64,000 nt of DNA, from contig NZ_MAQA01000006.1 in the NCBI RefSeq assembly GCF_001692445.1, forward strand, positions 1 through 64,000. The letters run 5' to 3'. Each line of letters begins with the position of its first letter. Position 1 is the stretch's first letter. Position numbers and translations under genes: made by a program. Below the pieces are notes generated by a model. The model had not been told where the DNA came from and ran no database searches. It saw only the letters and a list, made by a program, of their open reading frames with translations. The stretch comes from Oerskovia enterophila (GTDB lineage: Bacteria > Actinomycetota > Actinomycetes > Actinomycetales > Cellulomonadaceae). Of this stretch, positions 1-8,913 are shown piece after piece.

Positions 1-1299
1 ACCGTGCACGGGACGTCCGGGGACGGGCAGCTCGACGCGCACGCTCGTCCCGCCCCCGGGCGTCCCGTGCACGGTGACCTCGCCGCCGCTCGCCGCGACG
101 CGCTCGCGCATGCCGCGCAGGCCGAACCCTTCCACGACGCCCGGGCCGAGCCCGCGCCCGTCGTCGACGACCTCGAGCACGACCGCGGCGCAGTCGGGTC
201 CGTCACCGGACCCCGGGAAGCCGGCCCCTGCAGTGCCTCCAGGCACCAGGGAGACGACGACGGCGCTCGCCGCCGCGTGGCGGCGCACGTTGGCCAGGGC
301 CTCCTGCGCGGACCGCAGCAGGACCACCTCCTCGGCGCTCGAGAGCCCGAGCACGTCCGCGACCTCGAGGTCGACGTGCGTGCCCGTCTCGTCCGTGAAG
401 CGGTCGGCGAGGCGGCGCAGCGCCTGGCCGAGCGTGCCCACCTGGAGCGGGGCGGGCGCGGCCGCGGCGACCAGGGCCCGCGCCTCGGCGAGGTTGTCGC
501 GCGCGGTCGACTCGACGAGCGCGAGCCGCTCGCGCGCCGCGTCGGGGGCCGACCGGTCGAGGTCGGCGCTCGCGGCCTGCGCGAGCATCACCACGCTCGT
601 GAACCCCTGGGCGAGCGTGTCGTGTATCTCCTGGGCGACGCGCTCGCGCTCCGCGAGCACGCCCGCCTCGTGGTGCGAGCGCGCGAGCTCGGCCTGGGTC
701 GCGCGCAGCTCGTCGACGAGCCGCGCGTGCCGCTCGGCCTGCCGCATGGTGTGCGCGGTCCACAGCCCGAGGCTGAGCGCGAACGCCAGCGCGACGCCCA
801 TCTGCGGTGCCGTGCTCGCGAGGTCGGCCACCCCGACCCGGCCTGTCGTCGGGTCGAACGCGAGCGCGAGCGCCGTGCCCGCCGCGAGCACGACGCACAG
901 CACGACCTGCGTCCACAGGCGTTCCGAGAGCATCCAGATCTGCGTGAACACCGCGAACAGCAGGAGCGTGCCCAGCGCGTCCTGACCCACGACCACGAGC
1001 GTGCACGCGATCGCCACGACGAGGTAGACGTGCGCGGCCACCTGGTTGCGCGTCCGCGCGGCGCGCCGCCCCCAGCCGACGTACCCGACGAGGATGACCC
1101 CGACGGCCGCGAGCGAGACGACGAGCGCCGTGCCGCGGACGTCGGCGGTGAGCAGCGCGAGCGCGCTGAGGACGACGATGACGTAGAACGCCCCGTCCCA
1201 CCAGCGCACGTCGCGCTCCCACGTGCCGTCGATCTGGGCGGCCTGCGAGTCCTGCACCGTCCCGGCCTCGTCGGGAGCGTGGCCGTCAGCCGTCGTCAC
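1..1299 (-). CDS. Sensor histidine kinase, NarL/DesK-like (HisKA_3), C-terminus cut by window edge
   Basis: The frame is open for 433 codons from a GTG at 1299 to the left edge, with no stop inside the window. Hydrophobic stretches between about residues 25 and 170 look like four to five membrane segments. They are followed by the dimerisation and phosphoacceptor motif ERVAQEIHDTLAQGF, with His226 as the predicted phosphorylation site, and by ATPase motifs DDGRGLG and GFGLRGMRERV. It should autophosphorylate at the membrane and pass phosphate to a LuxR-type regulator, probably encoded just beyond the edge. The start overlaps the permease stop by 14 nt, so the kinase is translationally coupled to the exporter and probably senses its substrate or the stress it relieves. 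An internal GTG at 1257 is an alternative start. Confidence 0.88.
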   Translation of the reverse strand, partial: MTTADGHAPDEAGTVQDSQAAQIDGTWERDVRWWDGAFYVIVVLSALALLTADVRGTALVVSLAAVGVILVGYVGWGRRAARTRNQVAAHVYLVVAIACTLVVVGQDALGTLLLFAVFTQIWMLSERLWTQVVLCVVLAAGTALALAFDPTTGRVGVADLASTAPQMGVALAFALSLGLWTAHTMRQAERHARLVDELRATQAELARSHHEAGVLAERERVAQEIHDTLAQGFTSVVMLAQAASADLDRSAPDAARERLALVESTARDNLAEARALVAAAAPAPLQVGTLGQALRRLADRFTDETGTHVDLEVADVLGLSSAEEVVLLRSAQEALANVRRHAAASAVVVSLVPGGTAGAGFPGSGDGPDCAAVVLEVVDDGRGLGPGVVEGFGLRGMRERVAASGGEVTVHGTPGGGTSVRVELPVPGRPVHG

Positions 1300-2140
1300 G
1301 ACGCCGCCACCGGAACGTCCGCACCCCCACCACGAGTCCCACCACGAGCCATGCGACCAGTACAGCAGCCGTGGCACCGTGCTGCCACGACCCGCCCACC
1401 TCGAGGGCCTCGGCCTCTGCCGGCAGGAACACCGAGCGCATGCCCTGCGCGAGCCACTTCAGCGGGAAGACCGACGCGACCTGCTGCATCCACGACGGCA
1501 GCGCGAAGAACGCGAAGAACACGCCCGAGATGAACTGCAGCACCAGCACCACGGGCGTCACGACGGCGCTCGCGGACTTCCCGGAGCGGGGCACCGAGGA
1601 GAACGCGACGCCCAGCACCGAGCCCGTCGCGGTACCGAGCACGAACACCCAGGCGAACGTCCCCCAGGCCGAGGCGGTGGTCGGCATCGGGACGTCGAAC
1701 GCCGTGGCGGCGAGCAGCAGCAGCGCGGCGGTCTGCACGGTCACGGCGATCAGGACCTGGCAGATCTTTCCCAGGAAGTACGAGGTCGCCGGCAGCGGCG
1801 TCGCGCGCAGGCGCTTGAGCGTGCCGTCGTCGCGCTCGACCGCGATCGAGATCGCGAGGTTCTGGAAGCTCGTGAGCATGACACCCGTGGCGACCATGCC
1901 GGGCAGGAAGTACTGCGTGAACGGCACGGAGTCCGTGGCGTTCCCTTGTTCCTGCTGCCCGAACACCGTCGCGAAGATCGCCATCATGATGAGCGGGTAG
2001 GCCAGGATGAAGATGACCGCGTCGCGCTCGCGCAGGAACGCGAGCATCTCGATCCAGGTCCGCCGCAGCCCCGTGCGCAGGGTGCCGGGCAGCGCGCGCC
2101 GGGCGTGGGGGGCTGGTGCGGGGGCGGTCTGGGTGCTCAT
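1286..2140 (-). CDS. ABC-2 type transporter permease
   Basis: This 284-residue protein has a short cytoplasmic N-terminus, then about six hydrophobic segments (for example around AVIFILAYPLIMMAIFATVF and the run before the C-terminus), the layout of ABC-2 exporter permeases that work as dimers with a separate ATPase. It contains the family-typical stretch with LERD-like VERDDGTLKRLRATPL. Its ATG overlaps the ATPase TGA in an ATGA arrangement, showing strict translational coupling. Drug, peptide or lipid export is the usual role of the family; the substrate cannot be read from the sequence. Confidence 0.9.
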   Translation of the reverse strand: MSTQTAPAPAPHARRALPGTLRTGLRRTWIEMLAFLRERDAVIFILAYPLIMMAIFATVFGQQEQGNATDSVPFTQYFLPGMVATGVMLTSFQNLAISIAVERDDGTLKRLRATPLPATSYFLGKICQVLIAVTVQTAALLLLAATAFDVPMPTTASAWGTFAWVFVLGTATGSVLGVAFSSVPRSGKSASAVVTPVVLVLQFISGVFFAFFALPSWMQQVASVFPLKWLAQGMRSVFLPAEAEALEVGGSWQHGATAAVLVAWLVVGLVVGVRTFRWRRRDDG

Positions 2141-3156
2141 CGGGTGGCCTCCTCGGCGACGGGTGCGGACGGGACGGCGGAGGTCGACGGGAGCCCGGGC
2201 GGCGCGGCTGCCGACGAGGTGGCGGACGGGTCTGCGGACGGGGCCGCCGGTACGGCCCCGATGAGCTCGAGGTACACGTCCTCGAGGCTCGGCTGGAGCA
2301 CGCGCAGGCCCGGCACCTCGCCGTCGGGTCCGGCCAGGCGTGCCGCGAGCGAGGCGACCAGCGCGGTCGGGTGGTCGGTGCGCTCGACGTGCGTGACGCC
2401 GTCGGACACCCACTGCACGACGGGGCGCAGCGCACCCGGCCCGCCCAGGTCGCCCGGCGCCCCGAGGGCGACGACCTTCCCGTCGCGCACGACGGCGGCA
2501 CGGTCGGCCAGGTGCGCGGCCTCGTCGAGGTAGTGGGTCGTCAGGAGGATCGTGGTGCCGCTCGCGCGCAGGGCCAGGACGAGATCCCAGAAGCTGCGGC
2601 GGGCCTGCGGGTCGAACCCGGTCGTGGGTTCGTCGAGGAACAGCAGCTCGGGGTCGCCCACGATCCCGAGCGCGACATCCAGGCGGCGCCGCTGGCCGCC
2701 CGAGAGCTGGCGGGCACGCGTCGACGCCTTCTCCTGCAGCCCGACGGCGGTGATCACCTCCTCGGGGTCGCGCGGGGCCGGGTAGAACGTCGCGAAGTGG
2801 CGTACGAGCTCGCGCACCGTGAGCTCGGCCTGGTCGCGCGAGTCCTGGAGCACGACGCCGATCCGGCTGCGCCACGCGCGCCCCGCGAGCGCGGGGTCCT
2901 CGCCGAGGACCTGGACCTGCCCGCCGTCGCGCTTGCGGAAACCCTCGAGGATCTCGACCGTCGTGGTCTTGCCTGCGCCGTTGGGGCCGAGGACCGCGAA
3001 GATCTCGCCGCGCTCGACCGTGAGGTCCAGCCCGTCGACCGCCTGCTTCACGGTGCTGCCTGCGCCGCTGCCCTGCGTGTAGCGCTTGGTGAGCCCGCGG
3101 ACCTCGATGGCCGGGGCGCTCGTGCCTGCTCGGGGAGGAGTCCTGTCTGTGCTCAT
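2137..3156 (-). CDS. ABC transporter ATP-binding protein (drug-exporter type)
   Basis: This 339-residue ATPase powers the ABC-2 permease encoded directly downstream. Visible motifs are Walker A GPNGAGKTT (about residues 57-65), the signature LSGGQRRRLD (151-160), Walker B LLFLDEPTTGFD (171-182) and an H-loop LTTHYLDEA. The C-terminal extension after about residue 240 is typical of the DrrA/CcmA-like exporter group, and the last 40 residues are a low-complexity Ala/Pro/Ser tail. The ATG at 3156 has a GGAG ribosome site 4 nt upstream. It is the first gene of a three-gene unit with the permease and a histidine kinase, a layout often seen for antibiotic or envelope-stress export. Confidence 0.92.
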   Translation of the reverse strand: MSTDRTPPRAGTSAPAIEVRGLTKRYTQGSGAGSTVKQAVDGLDLTVERGEIFAVLGPNGAGKTTTVEILEGFRKRDGGQVQVLGEDPALAGRAWRSRIGVVLQDSRDQAELTVRELVRHFATFYPAPRDPEEVITAVGLQEKASTRARQLSGGQRRRLDVALGIVGDPELLFLDEPTTGFDPQARRSFWDLVLALRASGTTILLTTHYLDEAAHLADRAAVVRDGKVVALGAPGDLGGPGALRPVVQWVSDGVTHVERTDHPTALVASLAARLAGPDGEVPGLRVLQPSLEDVYLELIGAVPAAPSADPSATSSAAAPPGLPSTSAVPSAPVAEEATR

Positions 3157-3336
3157 GGCTCCAGCCTGGCGTGAGCGTGGAGCTCGCCGCGACGACCGGT
3201 CGGGGGGACGCGGGGTCCACCGGTCGGTGGACGCCGAGGGTGACGGGTACGCCCGCCGGGGGTGACCGGAAGACTCACCCACGGTGACGGGATGTCCGCC
3301 GCGATGGCCCGCCAGGGGTCCACTACTGTCAGCCGC
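3157..3336. promoter_or_regulatory. Divergent promoter region with phased GGTGAC repeats and a palindrome
   Basis: The 180 bp between the exporter ATPase (leftward) and the SLC13 gene (rightward) hold three direct copies of GGTGAC at 3239, 3261 and 3283, spaced exactly 22 bp apart, each inside a wider match to GGGTGACSGG. A perfect inverted repeat GTCCACC-GGTC-GGTGGAC lies at 3215-3232, and its ACCGGTCGG core recurs at 3195-3203. A TACTGT -10-like element at 3324-3329 sits 7 nt before the SLC13 ATG. These look like operator sites, possibly for the response regulator partner of the kinase; that link is inference. Confidence 0.45.
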
Positions 3337-5181
3337 ATGAGCGACGCCGCGATCACGCTGACCGTCCTGGGCGCCGCGGTGGTCCTCTTCGTGTGGAACA
3401 GGCTGCCGGTCGGTGTCGTGGCGCTCGCGGTCGCGCTCTCGCTCTACCTCACGGGCGTCCTCACGGTCGAGGAGTCGCTCGCGGGCTTCGGCACCCCGAC
3501 CGTGATCCTCATCGTCGCGCTGTTCGTGGTCGCCGAGGCGCTCGACGCCGCAGGCATCACGGCGTGGGCGGGCCAACAGCTGATCGACCGGGCGGGGACG
3601 AGCCCCGCCCGGCTCATGGTGCTCATGCTGGTGCTCTCGGCGGTTCTGTCCGCGCTCGTCACGCCCAACGGCGCGGTCGCGGCGCTGTTCCCCATGGTCG
3701 TGGTCCTCTCGACGCGGCTCGGCCGCTCGCCCTCGCAGCTACTCATGCCCCTCGCGTTCGGTGCGCACGCCGGGTCGCTCCTCATGCTGACGGGCACGCC
3801 CGTCAACGTGATCGTCTCGGCGACGGCCCTCGAGGAGACAGGCACGGGCCTGGGGTTCTTCGAGTTCGCGCTGGTGGGCGTCCCGCTGCTCGCGGGGACG
3901 ATCCTGGTCTGCGTGCTGTGGGGTCCGCGCCTGCTGCCGCACCGCAGCGCGCGCTCGCTCTCGCGCGACCTGACGGGCCTGCCCGCGGACCTGCTGCGCG
4001 ACTACGCTCCGGCCGGCAGCATCGCGCGCCTGACCGTGCCCGCGGGCTCACCCCTCGTCGGGGTCGCGGCCGACGCGATCGACACGGGCGACCGTTCGGT
4101 GCACGCGGTCGCGGTGCAGGACCGGTCGGGGCGGCCCGCGTCGGAGGTCGTGGCGGGCGGTCAGCTCGTGGTGCGCGGCGGCCGCAGGGGGATCGACGGG
4201 TTCGCGGCCGCCAGCGGCCTGGTCGCCCCCACGGGGCCCGACGGCGAGGACGTCACCTGCGGGCTCGTGTCCCGCGAGCACGGGGTCGCCGAGGTCATCG
4301 TGCGCCCGCGCTCGGGTCTGATCGGCGAGCGCGTCTTCCCGGGCATGGTCACGGACTCGGGCGAGCTCGTGGTCCTGGCCGTGAAGCGGCTCGGGGAGGT
4401 CCTCGACCCGGCCACCGACGAGGGGGAGAACCGGCCCGCGGCCGACCCGCGCGACCACGAGGTCACGCTGCGCGCGGGCGACGCGGTGCTCCTCCAGGGG
4501 CCGTGGGACGCGCTCGACCGCCACACCGACGACCCCGACGTCCTCGTGGTCGACACCCCGGACTCGATCCGCCGCCAGGCCGCGCCGCTCGGGCGCCGGG
4601 CCGTGCCGGCGATCGTGGTGCTCGTGCTCATGGTGGCCGCGCTCGCGACGGACGTGCTGCCGGCTGCGGTCACCGCCGTGGGGGCCGCGATCGCGATGAT
4701 CCTGCTGCGCGTCGTCACGACGCGCCAGGCGCAGCGTTCGATCTCGCTCACGACCGTGATCCTCGTGGCGGGCATGATCCCGCTCTCGACCGCGATCACG
4801 CAGACCGGCGCCGCGGAGATCGTCGCGACGGCGCTGATCGACGTGGTCGGCGGGGGAGGGCTGACGCTCCTGCTGCTGGGCATCTTCGTGCTGTGCGCGG
4901 TGCTCGGGCAGCTCATCAGCAACATGGCCACGGCCCTGGTCATGATCCCCATCGCCGGGTCGGTCGCGCTCGAGCTCGGGATCTCGCCCGTGCCGCTCGT
5001 GATGTGCGTCGCGGTCGCGTCCGCCGCGGCGCTCCTGACGCCCGTCGCGACGCCCGGCAACATGATGGTCATGGAACCCGGCGGCTACCGGTTCGGCGAC
5101 TACTGGAAGCTCGGCCTGCCCGTGCTCGTGGTCTACCTGCTGGTCGCGGTGTTCCTCGTCCCCCTGATCTGGCGGCCGTAG
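3337..5181 (+). CDS. SLC13/DASS-family anion transporter with TrkA-C (RCK_C) domains
   Basis: This 614-residue membrane protein has a hydrophobic N-terminal half with the repeated helix-break motifs VTPNGAVAALFP and LTGTPVNVIVSA that place substrate and sodium in the SLC13/ArsB-like fold, and a second such half near the C-terminus (ISNMATALVMIP and LLTPVATPGNMMV). Between them, about residues 225-410, is a soluble insert resembling two TrkA-C regulatory domains. Family members import sulfate, dicarboxylates or similar anions. I chose the ATG at 3337 because a -10-like TACTGT lies 7 nt before it; in-frame starts back to 3262 would lie inside the presumed promoter. The substrate is not determinable here. 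Confidence 0.85.
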   Translation: MSDAAITLTVLGAAVVLFVWNRLPVGVVALAVALSLYLTGVLTVEESLAGFGTPTVILIVALFVVAEALDAAGITAWAGQQLIDRAGTSPARLMVLMLVLSAVLSALVTPNGAVAALFPMVVVLSTRLGRSPSQLLMPLAFGAHAGSLLMLTGTPVNVIVSATALEETGTGLGFFEFALVGVPLLAGTILVCVLWGPRLLPHRSARSLSRDLTGLPADLLRDYAPAGSIARLTVPAGSPLVGVAADAIDTGDRSVHAVAVQDRSGRPASEVVAGGQLVVRGGRRGIDGFAAASGLVAPTGPDGEDVTCGLVSREHGVAEVIVRPRSGLIGERVFPGMVTDSGELVVLAVKRLGEVLDPATDEGENRPAADPRDHEVTLRAGDAVLLQGPWDALDRHTDDPDVLVVDTPDSIRRQAAPLGRRAVPAIVVLVLMVAALATDVLPAAVTAVGAAIAMILLRVVTTRQAQRSISLTTVILVAGMIPLSTAITQTGAAEIVATALIDVVGGGGLTLLLLGIFVLCAVLGQLISNMATALVMIPIAGSVALELGISPVPLVMCVAVASAAALLTPVATPGNMMVMEPGGYRFGDYWKLGLPVLVVYLLVAVFLVPLIWRP

Positions 5182-5198
5182 GGCTCGCCCGGCACGTC

Positions 5199-5250
5199 CT
5201 GCACCAACCTGCACCGCACGTCCCGCACTGCACCACACCGCACTGCACCA
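5199..5250. repeat. Four CTGCACC direct repeats ahead of pepA
   Basis: CTGCACC occurs at 5199, 5209, 5228 and 5243, and the last two copies belong to a 13-bp exact direct repeat CCGCACTGCACCA (5223-5235 and 5238-5250). The cluster fills the gap between the anion transporter and pepA. It could be a regulator-binding array or a slippage product. Confidence 0.5.
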
Positions 5251-5289
5251 GCCCCGGCACCGGCCGCGGCCCGAGAGATGGAGCACGCC

Positions 5290-6771
5290 ATGGGTGACGC
5301 ACCCTTCGACCCGATCCCGTCCGACACCGCCGTCCGCGCCGTCCAGGTGTCCGTCGACGCCGCGCAGGCAGGGGCCACGACCGGGGTCCTGGTGACCTCG
5401 GACGGCGACGTCCCGGCCGCGATCGGCGCCGACCGCGACGAGCTCGCCCGCTGGGGCTTCACGGGGCGTGCGGGGCAGACCCTCGCCCGCCCCTCCGCAG
5501 GGGCCGACGTGGTCGCTGTCGGCGCCGGACCGGCCGGCCGGCTCGACACCGCCGCGATCCGTGACGCCGCGGCCCACCACGCCCGGGCCGTCGCGCGCGA
5601 CACGGTGGTGACGCTCTCGCTCGCAGGCACCGAGGGCCTCGACCTCGCCGAGGTCGCGAGCGCGGTCGTCGAGGGCGTCCTGCTGGGGCGCTACCGCTAC
5701 GACCAGCTCCGCACCGAGCCCGCGACGGTCCCGGTCACGGGCATCGTCCTGGTCACGGACGGGGACGCGGCCGAGGCGCTCGCGGGTGCCCGGCGGGGCC
5801 TGGTCCTGGCCCGCGCGGCGCTCGTCTCGCGCGACCTCGCGAACACCCCGGCGGGCTACCTCACGGCCCCCGACCTGGCTGACGTCGCGGTGCGCCTGGG
5901 GGCCGCGAACGGCCTCGAGGTCGAGGTCTTCGACAAGGCCGCGCTGACGGAGATGGGGTGCGGCGGCATCCTCGGGGTCAACGCGGGCAGCGTCGTCGAG
6001 CCCCGCCTGGTCAGGCTGACGTACCGCGGCGGCGAGGGGCACCTCGCGTTCGTCGGCAAGGGCATCACCTACGACTCGGGCGGCATCAGCCTCAAGCCCT
6101 CGAACGCGATGCACGCGGCCATGAAGATGGACATGTCCGGGGCCGGGGCGGCGCTCGCTGCCCTCTCGGTGCTCAAGGACCTGGGCGTGGGCACGACCGT
6201 CACGGCGTACCTCGCGTGCACCGACAACATGCCCTCGGGCAGCGCGACCAAGCTGGGCGACGTCCTCACGACGCGCAGCGGCCGCACGATCGAGGTCGTC
6301 AACACCGACGCCGAGGGCCGACTGGTCATGGCCGACGCGATCGCGCTCGCGGTCGAGGACGGCGTCGACGCGATCGTCGACATCGCGACCCTCACGGGCG
6401 CGGCGCTCGCGGCGCTCGGCACGGCGCGTGCCGCGCTGCTCGGCAACGACGACGCGCTGGCCGCCCAGGTCGAGTCGGCGTCGGCCGCGACCGACGAGCG
6501 CATCTGGCGCCTCCCGCTCGAGCACCGCTACCGGCCCCAGCTCGACTCGGACGTCGCGGACATCAAGAACCTGGGCGGCGAGTTCGCGGGGGCCATCACC
6601 GCAGCGCTGTTCCTCGCGGAGTGGGCGGGCGACGTGTCGTGGGCCCACCTCGACATCGCCGGCACCATGAAGTCGGACTCCGACGACGCGGTCTGGACCA
6701 AGGGCGCCACGGGCTTCGGGGCGCGCCTGCTCGCCGAGCTCGCGGGCGCGTTCACGGTCCCGGTCGCGTAG
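5290..6771 (+). CDS. pepA: Leucyl aminopeptidase (M17 family)
   Basis: This 493-residue enzyme removes N-terminal residues from peptides in the cytoplasm, probably as a hexamer with two metal ions per active site. The C-terminal catalytic domain shows GKGITYDSGG (Lys257, Asp262) and NTDAEGR (Asn338 to Arg344), which hold the metal ligands and catalytic residues of the family. The N-terminal domain (to about residue 160) is the usual weakly conserved one. The ATG at 5290 has GGAG 8 nt upstream; an ATG at 5278 is possible but has no site. A strong terminator follows. Confidence 0.95.
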   Translation: MGDAPFDPIPSDTAVRAVQVSVDAAQAGATTGVLVTSDGDVPAAIGADRDELARWGFTGRAGQTLARPSAGADVVAVGAGPAGRLDTAAIRDAAAHHARAVARDTVVTLSLAGTEGLDLAEVASAVVEGVLLGRYRYDQLRTEPATVPVTGIVLVTDGDAAEALAGARRGLVLARAALVSRDLANTPAGYLTAPDLADVAVRLGAANGLEVEVFDKAALTEMGCGGILGVNAGSVVEPRLVRLTYRGGEGHLAFVGKGITYDSGGISLKPSNAMHAAMKMDMSGAGAALAALSVLKDLGVGTTVTAYLACTDNMPSGSATKLGDVLTTRSGRTIEVVNTDAEGRLVMADAIALAVEDGVDAIVDIATLTGAALAALGTARAALLGNDDALAAQVESASAATDERIWRLPLEHRYRPQLDSDVADIKNLGGEFAGAITAALFLAEWAGDVSWAHLDIAGTMKSDSDDAVWTKGATGFGARLLAELAGAFTVPVA

Positions 6772-6785
6772 GTCCTGTGCACAGG

Positions 6786-6822
6786 AGAGGCCGGACGCCC
6801 GCACTGCGGGCGCCCGGCCTCT
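6786..6822. terminator. Terminator after pepA
   Basis: Two 17-nt arms (6786-6802 and 6806-6822) pair with one mismatch around a 3-nt loop, 15 nt after the pepA stop. No long T-run follows. Confidence 0.7.
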
Positions 6823-6871
6823 CGTCATGTCCTCGTCGCGTCACCCGGGAGGACCCCGGGGCGGGGTGTCG

Positions 6872-6905
6872 CGGGCCCGACGACGCACGCTCCGCCGTCG
6901 GGCCC
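6872..6905 (-). terminator. Terminator after the AbgT gene, with a recurring stem sequence
   Basis: GGGCCCGACG (6873-6882) pairs with CGTCGGGCCC (6896-6905) just beyond the AbgT stop. The arm includes CGCTCCGCCGTCGGGC, whose complement recurs near 15707, 53317 and 57191. Confidence 0.65.
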
Positions 6906-6909
6906 TACC

Positions 6910-8556
6910 TCACTGCAGGTAGATCTCCGCCCCCGGGCCGAGCGGCAGACCCAGCAGGTACCAGCCCACGAGCAGCGCGGTCCACACGAGCAGCAGCGCG
7001 ACGGTGTACGGCAGCATGAGCGAGATGATCGAGCCCACGCCGACCTTCTTGCGGTACCGCTCGGCGAAGATCACGATGAGCGCGAAGTACGGCATGAGCG
7101 GGGTCGCGACGTTGATCGGCGAGTCACCCACGCGGTAGGCCGCGACCGCGAGGTCGGGCGAGATGCCGAGCTGGATGAACAGCGGCACGAAGATCGGGGC
7201 GAAGATCGCCCACTTCGGCACCACGCCGCCGATGAAGATGTCGATCACGGCCGTCATCGCGATGAGACCGATGATGAGCGGGACCGTCCCGAGGTTGGCC
7301 TGCTCCAGGGCGTCGGCCATGTTCACGGCCGCGACCGTGCCCAGGTTCGAGTAGTTGAAGTAGGCGATGAACTGGCTGATGATCAGCAGCAGGAAGATCA
7401 GCCCGGACAGGCCCGCGATCGTCTTCGTCATGGGGTTGATGACGTCCATGCTGTTCTTGATCGTCCCGGCGCCCTTGCCGTAGCACAGGCCCATGACGAA
7501 GAAGTAGATCAGGATCAGGAAGATGATGCTGCCCATGAGGGGCGAACCCTCGATGAGGCTGCCCGTCTCGGGGTTGCGCAGCGGCCCCCAGGACGGGAGC
7601 GTCAGCAGCAGGATGAACGCGGTGACGCCGATCAGGCCGAACCCGGACCACTTGAGCCCGCGCTTCTCCGCGGCGGTCAGCTCGCCCGAGGGGGCCGGGG
7701 CGGCGGCCCCGCCCGAGTCGTGGTCGTCGGCCGCGGGGGCCTCGTCCTCCCGGTAGGTGCCCAGGCGGGGCTCGACGAACTTCTCGGTCACGAGCGTCGC
7801 GACCAGGGTCACCACGACGGTCGAGACGATCGAGAAGTAGAGGTTGCCCGTGATCGAGACGTGCTGCGCGGGGTCTGCGATCGACTCGTTGGTGATCTCG
7901 GCGAGCATGCCGTCGATCGGGGTGATGAGCAGGTTCACGCCGAACCCGCCGCCCACGCCCGCGAACGCCGCGGCCAGGCCCGCGAGCGGATGTCGGCCGA
8001 GCGTGTGGAACACCGCGGCGGCCAGCGGGATGAGGACCAGGTAGCCCGCATCGGTCGCGATCGAGGACAGCACGCCGAGGAACACCACGATGAGCGTGAT
8101 GAAGCGCGCCGGCGTGACCTTGACGAGGCGCTTGATGAAGGCGCCGATCAGGCCGACCTCCTCGGCGAGACCCACGCCGATCATGGCGACCACGATCACG
8201 CCGACGACGCCGAACCCGTTGAAGTTCTCGACGGGCGACGTGAAGATGAACCGGATCCCGTCGGCGCTCAGGAGCGACTCGACCGAGACCGTGACCTGCT
8301 CCACGTGGGGGTCTTCGCTCTGGTAGGGCGCGTCCCCGATGAGCTCCTCGCCGCTCGGCTCGACCTGCTCGGCGACCTGCGCCTGGTCGAACGTGACCGA
8401 GGTCCCGGCGAGGTAGAACGCGTGCGAGAGCACGATGATGAGGGCGATGAGGCCCAGGAAGATGATGGCGGGGTGCGGGACCTTGTTCCCCACCCGCTCG
8501 ATCCCGTCGAGCATGCGCTCGAGGGGGGTGCGACGTACGACCGCGGCTTCCGACAT
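6910..8556 (-). CDS. AbgT-family transporter (p-aminobenzoyl-glutamate / antimetabolite)
   Basis: This 548-residue membrane protein matches the AbgT family in length and layout: N-terminal ERVGNKVPHPAIIFL, an early periplasmic loop of about 70 residues, many hydrophobic segments, and family-typical GVGGGFGVNLLITPIDGML and DSPINVATPLMPYF. Known members import p-aminobenzoyl-glutamate for folate salvage or export sulfonamide-type drugs; which applies cannot be decided here. The ATG has an AGAGGG site about 4 nt upstream. It is a single gene, convergent with pepA and separated from it by two terminators. A short charged loop around residue 275 (EDEAPAADDHDSGG) is variable in the family. Confidence 0.9.
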   Translation of the reverse strand: MSEAAVVRRTPLERMLDGIERVGNKVPHPAIIFLGLIALIIVLSHAFYLAGTSVTFDQAQVAEQVEPSGEELIGDAPYQSEDPHVEQVTVSVESLLSADGIRFIFTSPVENFNGFGVVGVIVVAMIGVGLAEEVGLIGAFIKRLVKVTPARFITLIVVFLGVLSSIATDAGYLVLIPLAAAVFHTLGRHPLAGLAAAFAGVGGGFGVNLLITPIDGMLAEITNESIADPAQHVSITGNLYFSIVSTVVVTLVATLVTEKFVEPRLGTYREDEAPAADDHDSGGAAAPAPSGELTAAEKRGLKWSGFGLIGVTAFILLLTLPSWGPLRNPETGSLIEGSPLMGSIIFLILIYFFVMGLCYGKGAGTIKNSMDVINPMTKTIAGLSGLIFLLLIISQFIAYFNYSNLGTVAAVNMADALEQANLGTVPLIIGLIAMTAVIDIFIGGVVPKWAIFAPIFVPLFIQLGISPDLAVAAYRVGDSPINVATPLMPYFALIVIFAERYRKKVGVGSIISLMLPYTVALLLVWTALLVGWYLLGLPLGPGAEIYLQ

Positions 8557-8809
8557 GTCGCCCTCTCGTGTCCCGATCGCCTCGTGCGGGGTGCGCGAGG
8601 ACTCGGGGGTAAGTATTGCGAGGAGAACGTGTGGATGTGGGGTGAATCACCGCGAGCGGACGATCGAATGCCGGACGCGCGGGTGAGATCTGCGGGCCGT
8701 CGTCTAGCGTGGGTCCTGAAGGACGGTCGCGAGCGGGTGCCGAGAGGCGCCTCGTCGGCGGTCGCCCGGTGGGGCCGGACGGGCTCCGACGGGGCGTGAC
8801 GAGGGCCGG
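8557..8809. other. Intergenic, upstream of the AbgT gene
   Basis: No gene is visible in this part of the gap. It should carry the leftward promoter of the transporter gene, but I see no convincing -10/-35 pair. Confidence 0.5.
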
Positions 8810-8839
8810 TTCGACCACGGCGCTCGGTTCGCGTACAGT
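8810..8839 (+). promoter_or_regulatory. Candidate promoter for tRNA-Trp, secE and nusG
   Basis: TTCGAC (8810-8815) and TACAGT (8834-8839) are separated by 18 bp, a fair match to the main actinobacterial promoter, 75 bp before the tRNA. Confidence 0.45.
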
Positions 8840-8913
8840 ATTCCTTCGGTGGCAGGTGCCCACCCGATGATCTCTGCCTTCTGGGTAGGTTCGCGGGGTG
8901 GCGTCGATCACGA

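Noticed and set aside
4048-6828. A 926-codon open frame antisense to SLC13 and pepA
   Set aside because: Spans two real genes and their gap; composition is Arg/Asp/Gly/His rich without any domain.
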